From: an uncultured Bacteroidales bacterium
GTDB lineage: Bacteria > Bacteroidota > Bacteroidia > Bacteroidales > FEN-979
Assembly: GCA_903925275.1 (NCBI GenBank)
Contig: CAIYES010000562.1
Coordinates: 1 to 33,908, forward strand
Direction of reading: 5' to 3'
DNA length: 33,908 nt
The position numbers and the translations under genes were made by a program. Positions 1 through 6,834 of this stretch are shown one piece after another. Under the pieces are notes generated by a model that saw nothing but the letters and a program-made list of their open reading frames with translations, searched no databases and was not told the origin of the DNA. The stretch's first letter is position 1, and every line of letters starts with the position of its first letter.

Positions 1-4
1 ATGA

Positions 5-57
5 AATACCCATAAGAATAAAGTTCATGCAAACCGTGAATGATAATTATGGGTATT
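5..57. repeat. inverted repeat upstream of the TMTC-like gene
   Basis: An 11-base arm (AATACCCATAA, 5-15) is exactly complementary to 47-57 (TTATGGGTATT), with a 31-base spacer. No T-run follows, so it is not a classical intrinsic terminator. It could be an operator or the end of an upstream transcript; which one cannot be decided from the sequence. Confidence 0.45.
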
Positions 58-90
58 CCATATGACCATTAAAATAGGAATTATTAACAT

Positions 91-1773
91 ATGAAAACCA
101 AGAAAAAGAGTGACATCCGTGGCGGAAAAGTAATCCAGGGAGGCCTTGAGAGCCGGTTTTCCAATACCACATTCTCAATCCTGCTGCTGATATCCGTCAC
201 CTTCATGGTCTATTCCAGGTCGCTGTTCCTTGACTTTACAAAACTTGATGATTCAATTTTTATCGTCGAGAACGCCCAATTCAATTCCGATGCAAAAAAT
301 ATTGGCGTTTCTTTTCACCGGGGGCTGTTTAATCCGACAAAGGATGCCTATTACCGTCCCGTTTTTCTGGTCGATTTCATTGTTGAATCCCGCATCTTCG
401 GCATCAACCCCGCGGGGTATCACTTCACCAACCTGCTATTTCACATATTTTCCGTGACGCTATTGTTCCTGTTTTTCAGAAAAATCAAAATTCCCCCGGC
501 TGATTCATTTCTGCTTTCCATGCTGTTCGCGGTACACCCGGTACTTACACAGGCAGTGGCCTGGATTCCGGGCCGAAACGACATGCTGTTAATGATATTC
601 TTTCTCTCCTCGTTTATCTTGCTGCTCAAATACCTTGAAAAACCTACACCTCTAATCCTGTTGCTGCATTCACTGATTTTTCTGACTGCACTCTTTACCA
701 AAGAAACCGCCATTATTATTCCGGTGATCATTGGCGGATTTTCTGTTTTCTATTTGAAATGCGGATGGAAAAGATTAATTGCTCCAATGATATGCTGGAT
801 AGCGGCAGTTGCCTTATGGATGCTTGTAAGGTCAACTGCAACACTGTCGAACGAATGGGTCTCTCCATCCGTGATGTTACATACAGGTATTGACAGAATG
901 GGCGTTATTCTTCAATATCTCGGGAAAATCTTCTTCCCGGTAAACCTCACTGTGTTTCCGATTGCAGAAGATGTCACCCTGATGTGGGGCATCCTGGCTT
1001 TGGCCGGATTCACGGCATTGCTCATTTATTCAAAAAGTTATTCCAGACCACTCACCTGGCTGGGATTATGCTGGTTCATCGTCTTTCTCATCCCGGTGCT
1101 GATTGTTCCCAAATCCTTAAACGATCAGGTTTTTGAACATCGTTTGTATCTTCCGGTGATCGGGATCCTGATCATGCTCAGCCAGGCATTTCCCTTCGGC
1201 GGGAGGCTGAATCCAAAGATTAAATTTGCCGTCGTTTCTGCAGTTGTACTGATTTTTTCGATTCAAAGTTTCATCCGCACAAGTTACTTCAATGACCCTG
1301 TAACTTTTTGGACACATGCCGTGAACGGATCGCCTCATTCAGCCTATGCGCGAACCCTGCTTGGCACCAAGGTGGAAAATCCTGCCGATCGTGAACGCCT
1401 GTTCAAGGAGGCGCATGTGCTTGATCCAACCCTGAAAAATCTGAATTATTACCTGGGAAAAGTCATGTTTGAAAAGAAACAGAATGACAGTGCAGCAATG
1501 TATTTCAGACAGGAACTTGTTCACAACCCTGTTTCTGATGCATACTTTTTACTGGCTCAGATCGCATTTGCCAACAACAGTCTCGATAGTGCAGCAGTAA
1601 ACCTTGAGAAAGTCATTGAAATTGACCCGATCAATCCCCAAGCCAACCACAATTTAGTACTACTCTATTACCAGCAGGGACATTTGGATCGTGCCCGCAG
1701 AGTCCTTCATGCCATGCAACTCAATGGAATGGATGTTGATAAAGAGCTTCTTCAGATGGTCAATAAAAAGTAG
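91..1773 (+). CDS. TMTC-like multi-pass glycosyltransferase with C-terminal TPRs
   Basis: This 560-residue integral membrane protein has a short Lys/Arg-rich cytoplasmic head followed by about 9-11 hydrophobic segments between residues 27 and 405. It ends in a soluble TPR region (about 430-550, with units such as NYYLGKVMFEKKQNDSAAMY and AYFLLAQIAFANNSLDSAAV). The motifs YYRPVF near 88, NLLFHIFSV near 114 and HPVLTQAVAWIPGRNDML near 148-165 are typical of the TMTC/DUF1736 branch of GT-C enzymes, which in eukaryotes transfer mannose from a lipid carrier to Ser/Thr. The acidic residues in LDDSIF of the first extracytoplasmic loop fit a GT-C catalytic loop. Donor and acceptor are not known here. 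The gene stands alone, converging on the operon to its right. The ATG at 91 starts just before the first membrane segment. Confidence 0.75.
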   Translation: MKTKKKSDIRGGKVIQGGLESRFSNTTFSILLLISVTFMVYSRSLFLDFTKLDDSIFIVENAQFNSDAKNIGVSFHRGLFNPTKDAYYRPVFLVDFIVESRIFGINPAGYHFTNLLFHIFSVTLLFLFFRKIKIPPADSFLLSMLFAVHPVLTQAVAWIPGRNDMLLMIFFLSSFILLLKYLEKPTPLILLLHSLIFLTALFTKETAIIIPVIIGGFSVFYLKCGWKRLIAPMICWIAAVALWMLVRSTATLSNEWVSPSVMLHTGIDRMGVILQYLGKIFFPVNLTVFPIAEDVTLMWGILALAGFTALLIYSKSYSRPLTWLGLCWFIVFLIPVLIVPKSLNDQVFEHRLYLPVIGILIMLSQAFPFGGRLNPKIKFAVVSAVVLIFSIQSFIRTSYFNDPVTFWTHAVNGSPHSAYARTLLGTKVENPADRERLFKEAHVLDPTLKNLNYYLGKVMFEKKQNDSAAMYFRQELVHNPVSDAYFLLAQIAFANNSLDSAAVNLEKVIEIDPINPQANHNLVLLYYQQGHLDRARRVLHAMQLNGMDVDKELLQMVNKK

Positions 1774-1845
1774 AGATCCATGCTGGTAGTGACGTTGGGA
1801 GAGAAAGAGATCGGGAGTATGCTGTCTAATGATGTCTTTGCAGGA

Positions 1846-3123
1846 TCAAGGCAACTGACTTCCCTGTTTGAACAGCGGTAACACCAGCAGGGTAAGGGAT
1901 AATCCGATGAGAATAACAACGGTGCCCCAGCCGATGATGTTCTGAATGGGGCGGTTTGTATATTTCCCCATGATTTTTTTGTTATTGACCAGCAGGATCA
2001 TACACACCAGCACGACAGGCAGCAGGATGCCATTGATGATCTGAGTCCAGAGGGTTATGGCAATCAGGGGGGCATTGGGAATGAGAATGATGATAACTCC
2101 CAGGATAATTATGCCCGTGTAAAGCACATAAAATTCGGGAGCTTCTTCCCATTTTTTATCAATGCCCGCTTCAAAACCAAAAGCTTCGCACACATAGAAT
2201 GCGGTGGCCAGCGGGAGGATGGTAGCCGAAAAAACCGATGCAATGAACAGCCCGAAGGCAAAAACATGCGATGAAAATGCACCTGCCAGCGGTTCAAGTG
2301 CCATGGCTGCATCCCTTGCCTCATTGATGACCACACCCTTTACATGCAGGGTTGATGCGCAGGCTACGATGATGAAGAAGGCAACGACTACGGTAGCGGT
2401 GCAGCCAACGATAATGTCAATCAGGGTATATTTATATTGCTGGATTTTAAGTCCTTTCTCAATTACCGACGACTGCATATAAAACTGCATCCAGGGGGCA
2501 ATGGTGGTTCCGATAATTCCAACAATGACCATCAACGATTTATGATTGAAATCCATTTGCGGCCTGATAATTGATTTTCCTATTTCTGTCCAGTCGGGTT
2601 TTCCCATCAGCGCCGACACGACATACATCAGCAGGGAAACGCTGAATATTAAAAAAATACGCTCTGCAATTTTATAGCTTCCCTTCACCACCAGGAACCA
2701 TACCATCAGTGCCACAATGGGTACGGAGATATATTTGCTGATAGAGAATACCTCCATACTCCCGGCCACTCCTGCGAATTCGGTGGTGGTATTTCCAATG
2801 TCTGCCAGTAGCAACCCTATGAAAATAAAGAAGGTGACTTTCACGCCGGCATTTTCGCGGATCAGGTCGGCCAGCCCTTTTCCGGTTACGATCCCCATGC
2901 GGGCATTCATCTCCTGAACGATAACAAGGACTATGAAAGACGGGATAAGGGTCCAAAGGAACTTGTAACCATACATGGCACCGGCAACAGCGTATGTCGT
3001 GATGCCACCGGCATCATTGTCGACACTGCCTGTGATGATGCCAGGGCCAAGAATGGCAAGAAAGAATGCAAGATTCCTCCAGATTGATTTCCGTCTGATT
3101 TTTGAAGCTATGCGGGGACTCAC
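1846..3123 (-). CDS. NRAMP-fold divalent metal transporter with non-canonical metal motifs
   Basis: This 425-residue membrane protein has about 11 hydrophobic segments, the usual size for NRAMP/SLC11 proton-coupled metal importers. The first helix reads GPGIITGSVDNDAGGI (26-41), and alignment to the family puts DAGG (37-40) where canonical NRAMPs have DPGN: the Asp is kept and the metal-coordinating Asn is lost. In the sixth helix the MPH motif is replaced by APW (209-211), so the soft Met ligand that favours Mn2+/Fe2+ over Ca2+/Mg2+ is absent. NRAMP-related proteins lacking that Met have been described as Mg2+ transporters, so Mg2+ is a plausible substrate; this is inference. The gene begins 4 bases after the stop of the MgtE_N/CBS gene and is surely cotranscribed with it. 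Confidence 0.85.
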   Translation of the reverse strand: MSPRIASKIRRKSIWRNLAFFLAILGPGIITGSVDNDAGGITTYAVAGAMYGYKFLWTLIPSFIVLVIVQEMNARMGIVTGKGLADLIRENAGVKVTFFIFIGLLLADIGNTTTEFAGVAGSMEVFSISKYISVPIVALMVWFLVVKGSYKIAERIFLIFSVSLLMYVVSALMGKPDWTEIGKSIIRPQMDFNHKSLMVIVGIIGTTIAPWMQFYMQSSVIEKGLKIQQYKYTLIDIIVGCTATVVVAFFIIVACASTLHVKGVVINEARDAAMALEPLAGAFSSHVFAFGLFIASVFSATILPLATAFYVCEAFGFEAGIDKKWEEAPEFYVLYTGIIILGVIIILIPNAPLIAITLWTQIINGILLPVVLVCMILLVNNKKIMGKYTNRPIQNIIGWGTVVILIGLSLTLLVLPLFKQGSQLP

Positions 3124-3127
3124 CTGT

Positions 3128-4402
3128 TTACCTTGTTTTTCTTCTGCTTAACAAATCTTCCACAATGTCCTCAACCACTACAACCCCCTCCATCTGCCTG
3201 TTCTTGTTGATAACGGGCACGGCAAGCAGGTTGTATCGCGAAACGAGTTCGGCAAGAGAATCTACTTTGTCGTCATCGAAAACGGTTACCGCATGCTTGT
3301 TCATGATCTCCTTCAGATGGCACGACGGATCAGCAATGACGAGTTCCCCCAACGAGATGGATGACAGGAACCGCTCGTTTTTATCGGTCACGATGATAGC
3401 ATAAATATGTGCAGGTTCGGGTCGCTGCCGGCGCAGTTCTGCCAGGGTTTCATTCACGGAGAGATCTTCGTTGAAGGTGTAGTAATCGGTCGTCATCAGA
3501 GATCCTACGAATTTGTTCGGGTATTCAAGCAGTTCCCTGACCTCTTCCGAGGATTCCTTTTCCATCTCCTCCAGCAGTTTCTCGGCTTTGTCATCGGCCA
3601 ATGCATCGAGAAGGTCGGCTACTTCGTCGGCAGGCATTTTTTCTAGTACGTCGGCAACCTTCTCAACCGGCAGACTTTCCACGATATGTATCTGGGCGTG
3701 TGGTTCCAGTTCTTCCAGTACATCAGCAGCAGTTTCCTCGTCGAGCGAGGCAAAAATATAGGTACGTGTGGCTTTGTCGAGATCTTCAATAATATCGGCC
3801 AGATCGGAAGGGTGCAGTGTGTTGAGCTTGGAGGATGGTTTGGAAAGCTTGATGTTTGCATTTGAAAAATCAACAGCAGCAATGTCATCCCATAAAATGA
3901 ATTTTCCGGGAATATCCATGCTGAAAGGGTCAAGCACCGTCCGGATGGGTTTGTCAATGCCAATTCTTCTCAACAATCCCTCTATGCCTACGTCTACGGC
4001 AATGGCATAGGTTCCGGCAGGGATCATCACCAGCCTGACATCATTCACCCTGACCAGCTTTCGGCCATTGATATCCACAATCTGTTTATCCTGGATATTT
4101 TCAGCCAGCCACAGGCAGTTTGAAAACGAAGATGGCGAAATATCATGAACTTCGAGACAGGTGATTCTGAGTTTACGCTTGAATTTCTTGATTTCGAACG
4201 ACGAAAAATCAAGCACCCTGAAATCCTTTCCGTTTTTAACCTTGATGGCTACTACACGCGGACGGATAGGTTCACTTTCGCTGCCTGGTACCGGCGATTG
4301 GTCAATCAGAAAATCTTTGATTTTTCCCAATACTATTCCATCATCGGAGATATATTTTATCCCCAGAATCTGACTTAAATAGAAAGTAATCTGAGATGTC
4401 AT
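3128..4402 (-). CDS. soluble PRC-barrel / MgtE_N / CBS-pair metal sensor protein
   Basis: This 424-residue protein has no membrane segment. Residues 5-85 (SQILGIKYISDDGIVLGKIKDF) and about 105-180 (DKQIVDINGRKLVRVNDVRL) look like two PRC-barrel-like domains. Residues 195-295 are an acidic helical MgtE_N superhelix (HPSDLADIIEDLD, ADVLEKMPADEVADLLDAL), and 300-420 are a CBS pair. In MgtE Mg2+ channels the MgtE_N and CBS domains bind Mg2+ and gate the attached channel, but here the channel domain is absent and the next gene encodes an NRAMP-fold transporter. The likely role is therefore a separate cytosolic subunit that senses Mg2+ and controls that transporter. The ATG at 4402 follows a strong GGAGG ribosome site and a leader of about 140 nt. 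Confidence 0.85.
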   Translation of the reverse strand: MTSQITFYLSQILGIKYISDDGIVLGKIKDFLIDQSPVPGSESEPIRPRVVAIKVKNGKDFRVLDFSSFEIKKFKRKLRITCLEVHDISPSSFSNCLWLAENIQDKQIVDINGRKLVRVNDVRLVMIPAGTYAIAVDVGIEGLLRRIGIDKPIRTVLDPFSMDIPGKFILWDDIAAVDFSNANIKLSKPSSKLNTLHPSDLADIIEDLDKATRTYIFASLDEETAADVLEELEPHAQIHIVESLPVEKVADVLEKMPADEVADLLDALADDKAEKLLEEMEKESSEEVRELLEYPNKFVGSLMTTDYYTFNEDLSVNETLAELRRQRPEPAHIYAIIVTDKNERFLSSISLGELVIADPSCHLKEIMNKHAVTVFDDDKVDSLAELVSRYNLLAVPVINKNRQMEGVVVVEDIVEDLLSRRKTR

Positions 4403-4403
4403 G

Positions 4404-4462
4404 CAGGCCTCCTTCTTTTGTTATCCGCTGAATTGAAGGATGCAAGCCTGTAAAATTCAGGC
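4404..4462 (-). promoter_or_regulatory. possible switch pairing in the leader of the metal transporter operon
   Basis: On the transcript, CAGGC (4450-4446) can pair with GCCTG at 4462-4458, giving a small hairpin with loop AATTTTA. It can equally pair with a second GCCTG at 4408-4404, between the GGAGG ribosome site and the ATG. The two pairings exclude each other, as in translational attenuators. The stems are only 5 bp, so this is suggestive only. Confidence 0.25.
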
Positions 4463-4472
4463 AGGACTCCGA

Positions 4473-4523
4473 TCAGTGCAGGGGTGGATTGTTCTGAATG
4501 CTTCGGTCAGGGAAGTCGTCCAT
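4473..4523 (-). CDS. candidate 16-residue leader peptide upstream of the metal transporter operon
   Basis: Between the promoter at 4549-4556 and the operon start at 4402 lies an ATG-to-TGA frame encoding MDDFPDRSIQNNPPLH. It starts about 20 nt after the inferred transcription start and ends about 70 nt before the main start. The peptide opens with two Asp, contains an FPD segment and ends with PP. Enterobacterial Mg2+ transporter leader peptides (MgtL) are also short and rich in acidic residues and proline, and their translation senses Mg2+ through ribosome stalling or destabilisation. The likeness is in composition and position, not homology. A chance ORF this short is quite possible. Confidence 0.35.
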   Translation of the reverse strand: MDDFPDRSIQNNPPLH

Positions 4524-4548
4524 TTTGAATGTTCCAAAAATTGTGATG

Positions 4549-4556
4549 CAAAGATA
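4549..4556 (-). promoter_or_regulatory. Bacteroidota -7 element for the MgtE_N/NRAMP operon
   Basis: On the minus strand the sequence reads TATCTTTG followed by C, an exact TAnnTTTG element. Transcription would start near 4542, leaving an untranslated leader of about 140 nt. The upstream -33 position falls inside the 8-bp minisatellite at 4561-4608. Confidence 0.6.
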
Positions 4557-4560
4557 TAAA

Positions 4561-4608
4561 AAATGGTGAAATGGTGAAATGGTGAAATGGTGAAATAGTG
4601 AAATGGCG
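4561..4608 (+). repeat. minisatellite of six AAATGGTG units
   Basis: Six consecutive 8-bp units run without interruption: four exact AAATGGTG copies, then AAATAGTG and AAATGGCG. The same unit recurs at 6164-6195 and 23895-23966, and in reverse orientation inside lnt at 12050-12081. Confidence 0.95.
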
Positions 4609-4681
4609 AAAAAGTTTGCATATTTGCGGTCTGATCAGGAGGTCAGAAAAAACTGAAGAAAAATTACATATTCCCTGGCGT

Positions 4682-5074
4682 ATGAAAAAGATCCTGATTA
4701 TAATGTTGCTGGTCTATGCAGCGGCAGCCTGTACAAAAAAAGACGAAGTGATTGTCCAACTCCCCAATCAGTATCCAATGACCCCTTCATATCTGTTCCC
4801 GGCCAACAACGCTTCCAATCTGCCGGTTCAATTTGAGTTTACCTGGGCTGCATGTACTGACCCGCAGGGTGATCCGGTATCATACGATGTTGTTGTGGCA
4901 AGCACACATGACTTGTATTCACCTACAGCCTATACGTACAATCTCACTGAGCCTAAATGGAGTTCATGGAATTTTAACTACGGAACCTATTACTGGCAGG
5001 TCACCGCCCGGGATAATCATAACAATATCTCACAAGGCCCGGTTTGGGTTTTTACAGTGGGCTCCGGGAAATAA
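4682..5074 (+). CDS. small lipoprotein with a fibronectin III / Ig-like fold
   Basis: This 130-residue protein starts MKKILIIMLLVYAAAAC, a lipoprotein signal with the lipobox Cys at residue 17, followed by TKKDE. The mature part looks like a single beta-sandwich: PANNASNLPVQFEFTW, SYDVVVAS and GTYYWQVTARDN are characteristic of FnIII-like domains, where a Tyr-Trp-Val strand is typical. It is probably anchored to a membrane and exposed; the ligand is unknown. The ATG at 4682 is chosen over the in-frame ATG at 4598 because only this start gives a signal peptide, and the longer one begins inside the minisatellite. Its last 45 bases overlap the 3' end of mutY on the other strand. Confidence 0.7.
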   Translation: MKKILIIMLLVYAAAACTKKDEVIVQLPNQYPMTPSYLFPANNASNLPVQFEFTWAACTDPQGDPVSYDVVVASTHDLYSPTAYTYNLTEPKWSSWNFNYGTYYWQVTARDNHNNISQGPVWVFTVGSGK

Positions 5075-6127
5075 AGGGAATTTTTCCGACAGGTACTTTT
5101 CAACCGGCCTCGGGAATGGATAATGCCAGAGCTCATTCAACGGAACGGCCAGGAAAGGCAGGTCGATTTTTTCGGTTGAATGAAACCGGTAAAACATCAT
5201 CTGCAGTTTCTGATGGGTCAAAAGACAAGTGCTGGGCTCCGAAACACCCAGGTATTCAGTCTGATCCGTATGAAGGGCCTTGCCGAATTCTCTTTCATAA
5301 GCAGGCCATCCTTTCTCTGCTCCGCTGGTTTTCTCAGCCTGGGGAAAGTCATACAGATTTTTCCAGATATCTTTTCCCGTGCGTTTATTCAGAAAGATGT
5401 AAACCCTGTTTTCATGCTCAAACGTAGCGACCAGGTAATGAAAATATCGATGCCGCAACGGAGGCTTTGTCGCCCTTGCGGGGATAGATTCAACCTGTCG
5501 GAGGGCAAATGCAAGGCAATTGGTTCTGAAGATGCAATGCACGCAATCAGGATTTGCCGGTGTACAAACTCTGGCGCCAAATTCCATCATGGCCTGATTG
5601 AAATCACCCGGGTACCGGTGATCGATGTTATCAACAGCAATATCCAGAATTTTCCGTTTTGTTGACGGCAGATCAACCGATTCCACGATACCGTACAACC
5701 TGGTCATAAAACGCAATACGTTGCCATCGACAACCGGATATGGAAGATTGAATGCGATGGAGGCAATCGCCGCAGCGGTGTAATCGCCCACCCCTTTCAG
5801 GTTGCGTATGGAAAGATACGTATCCGGAAAAGTCCCACCGTACAATTCCACAATCATCCGGGCGGTTGCATGCAAATTCCTTGCCCGGGAATAGTATCCA
5901 AGTCCTTGCCATAGTTTCAGCACCTCCTGCTCGTCTGCTTCGGCGAGTCGGGCCACTGTTGGCCAGGCAAGCACAAATTTTTGATAATACGGCAAACCCT
6001 GATCGATGCGCGTTTGCTGCATAATGATCTCCGAGATCCAGATCAGGTATGGATCCTTCGTTTGGCGCCAGGGAAGATCGCGTTTGCTTTTTAGATACCA
6101 GCATAGCAGCTGTCTGGAAAAGTTCAT
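5030..6127 (-). CDS. mutY: A/G-specific adenine glycosylase MutY
   Basis: MutY removes adenine mispaired with 8-oxoguanine in base-excision repair. In the 365-residue product, the N-terminal helix-hairpin-helix glycosylase domain shows SEIIMQQTR with the catalytic Glu33, LKGVGDYTAAAI as the hairpin, and VVDGNVLRFMTRLYG with the catalytic Asp134. The iron-sulfur loop C-X6-C-X2-C-X5-C (Cys188, 195, 198, 204) is complete. The C-terminal half (from about 230) is the NUDIX-like 8-oxoG recognition domain. The start at 6127 is preferred: a TAnnTTTG promoter lies 19 bases upstream at 6146-6153, and the longer in-frame extension to 6220 merely translates a minisatellite. The 3' end overlaps the lipoprotein gene tail-to-tail. 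Confidence 0.95.
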   Translation of the reverse strand: MNFSRQLLCWYLKSKRDLPWRQTKDPYLIWISEIIMQQTRIDQGLPYYQKFVLAWPTVARLAEADEQEVLKLWQGLGYYSRARNLHATARMIVELYGGTFPDTYLSIRNLKGVGDYTAAAIASIAFNLPYPVVDGNVLRFMTRLYGIVESVDLPSTKRKILDIAVDNIDHRYPGDFNQAMMEFGARVCTPANPDCVHCIFRTNCLAFALRQVESIPARATKPPLRHRYFHYLVATFEHENRVYIFLNKRTGKDIWKNLYDFPQAEKTSGAEKGWPAYEREFGKALHTDQTEYLGVSEPSTCLLTHQKLQMMFYRFHSTEKIDLPFLAVPLNELWHYPFPRPVEKYLSEKFPLFPGAHCKNPNRAL

Positions 6128-6145
6128 GCGGTTTTTTAGAGATGG

Positions 6146-6153
6146 CAAAGGTA
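6146..6153 (-). promoter_or_regulatory. -7 promoter element for mutY
   Basis: The minus strand reads TACCTTTG followed by C, an exact TAnnTTTG. Transcription would start near 6139, about 12 nt before the mutY ATG at 6127, which supports that start codon. The 8-bp minisatellite lies immediately upstream. Confidence 0.6.
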
Positions 6154-6163
6154 GAAGTAAAAT

Positions 6164-6195
6164 AAATGGTGAAATGGAGAAATGGTGAAATGGTG
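6164..6195 (+). repeat. minisatellite of four AAATGGTG units
   Basis: Four contiguous 8-bp units (AAATGGTG, AAATGGAG, AAATGGTG, AAATGGTG) lie between mutY and the HU gene. They are the same element as at 4561-4608 and sit in the same place relative to a minus-strand promoter. Confidence 0.9.
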
Positions 6196-6275
6196 ACCCA
6201 AGGAAATAATCCGGGATCATAAATACGACGCAGGAATTAAATTTGGCATTATTTCATTGTATATCAAAAAATTCA

Positions 6276-6283
6276 TATATTTG
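6276..6283 (+). promoter_or_regulatory. -7 promoter element for the HU-bS22-rng operon
   Basis: TATATTTG followed by C is an exact TAnnTTTG. It predicts transcription from about 6290 and a 60-nt AT-rich leader before the HU ATG at 6352. A TTG at 6257-6259 could serve as the -33 element, though the spacing is a little short. Confidence 0.55.
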
Positions 6284-6351
6284 CAACCCGTTTTCCGGTA
6301 TTAAAAGACATTCATTAACAACAATATATAACACTTTAATATCAAACAAAC

Positions 6352-6642
6352 ATGACAAAAGCAGAAATTGTAGCAGAAATTGCTAATAAGACTGGCATTG
6401 AAAAAGTTGCCGTTCAGGCCACTGTTGAAGCTTTCATGGATTCCATCAAGAATTCGATGACCACAGGTCAAAACGTTTACCTAAGAGGTTTTGGAAGTTT
6501 TATTATCAAGAAAAGAGCTGAAAAGACAGGGAGAAACATTTCAAGGAACACCACATTAATCATTCCCGCCCACAACATCCCGTCTTTCAAGCCGGCCAAG
6601 ACTTTCGTAAATAAAGTAAAATCACACGTTAAAGTGAAGTAA
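6352..6642 (+). CDS. HU family nucleoid DNA-binding protein
   Basis: This 96-residue protein matches HU along its full length: the helical dimer body (MTKAEIVAEIANKTGI, VEAFMDSIKNSM), the GQNVYLRGFGSF turn and the beta-arm region ending IPSFKPAKTFVNKV. HU bends and compacts DNA as a dimer. At the arm tip, canonical HU has RNPxTG with a Pro that wedges into DNA; here the tip reads GRNISRNTT, so that Pro is missing. Related Bacteroidota HU proteins often show the same change (from memory). It is first in a probable operon with the tiny basic protein and ribonuclease G. Confidence 0.92.
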   Translation: MTKAEIVAEIANKTGIEKVAVQATVEAFMDSIKNSMTTGQNVYLRGFGSFIIKKRAEKTGRNISRNTTLIIPAHNIPSFKPAKTFVNKVKSHVKVK

Positions 6643-6663
6643 TAACTTCTAAGCTGATTTATT

Positions 6664-6753
6664 ATGCCAAGTGGTAAGAAAAGAAAGAGACATAAGATGG
6701 CAACGCACAAGCGGAAAAAACGCTTGCGCAAGAACAGACATAAGAAGAAATAG
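6664..6753 (+). CDS. 29-residue highly basic protein, bS22/mS38 (AURKAIP1/COX24) type
   Basis: A 90-base frame from ATG 6664 to TAG 6753 encodes a peptide made almost entirely of Lys, Arg and His. It begins MPSGKKRKRHKMATHKRKKR and continues with LRKNRHKKK. The pattern KRKRxKMxxHKxKKRxRKxR resembles the COX24/AURKAIP1 C-terminal domain found in the small ribosomal proteins bS22 (Actinobacteria) and mS38 (mitochondria), which thread into rRNA. I therefore expect a ribosome-bound protein; the assignment rests on pattern and remembered family features. It lies 21 bases after the HU stop and 81 before rng, an arrangement I believe is conserved in Bacteroidota. It is easily missed by length cut-offs. 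Confidence 0.75.
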   Translation: MPSGKKRKRHKMATHKRKKRLRKNRHKKK

Positions 6754-6790
6754 CCTTCCTGCTGCTGCAATTCCTTAAGTCATCCACGGT

Positions 6791-6809
6791 TACTGGTATA
6801 TTACCAGTA
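6791..6809 (+). terminator. hairpin with short T-rich tail just upstream of rng
   Basis: TACTGGTA (6791-6798) and TACCAGTA (6802-6809) form a perfect 8-bp stem with a 3-nt loop, followed by CTATTTTTATAA. The hairpin lies 25 bases before the rng GTG. It could be a weak terminator or attenuator separating rng from the HU genes, or an RNA-processing site. Confidence 0.5.
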
Positions 6810-6834
6810 CTATTTTTATAATACATGGAAAACT

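Noticed and set aside
1774-1845. Terminator between the convergent TMTC and NRAMP genes
   Set aside because: No stem with a T-run is visible in these 72 bases on either strand.
4403-4545. M-box Mg2+ riboswitch in the metal transporter leader
   Set aside because: The leader is about the right length, but I cannot recognise the conserved M-box core; a covariance-model search would decide.
4598-4681. Longer start for the small lipoprotein
   Set aside because: It would bury the signal peptide behind 28 basic residues and starts within the minisatellite.
6128-6220. N-terminal extension of MutY to 6220
   Set aside because: The extra 31 residues translate the AAATGGTG minisatellite and lie upstream of a good mutY promoter; family members start near MNFSRQLL.
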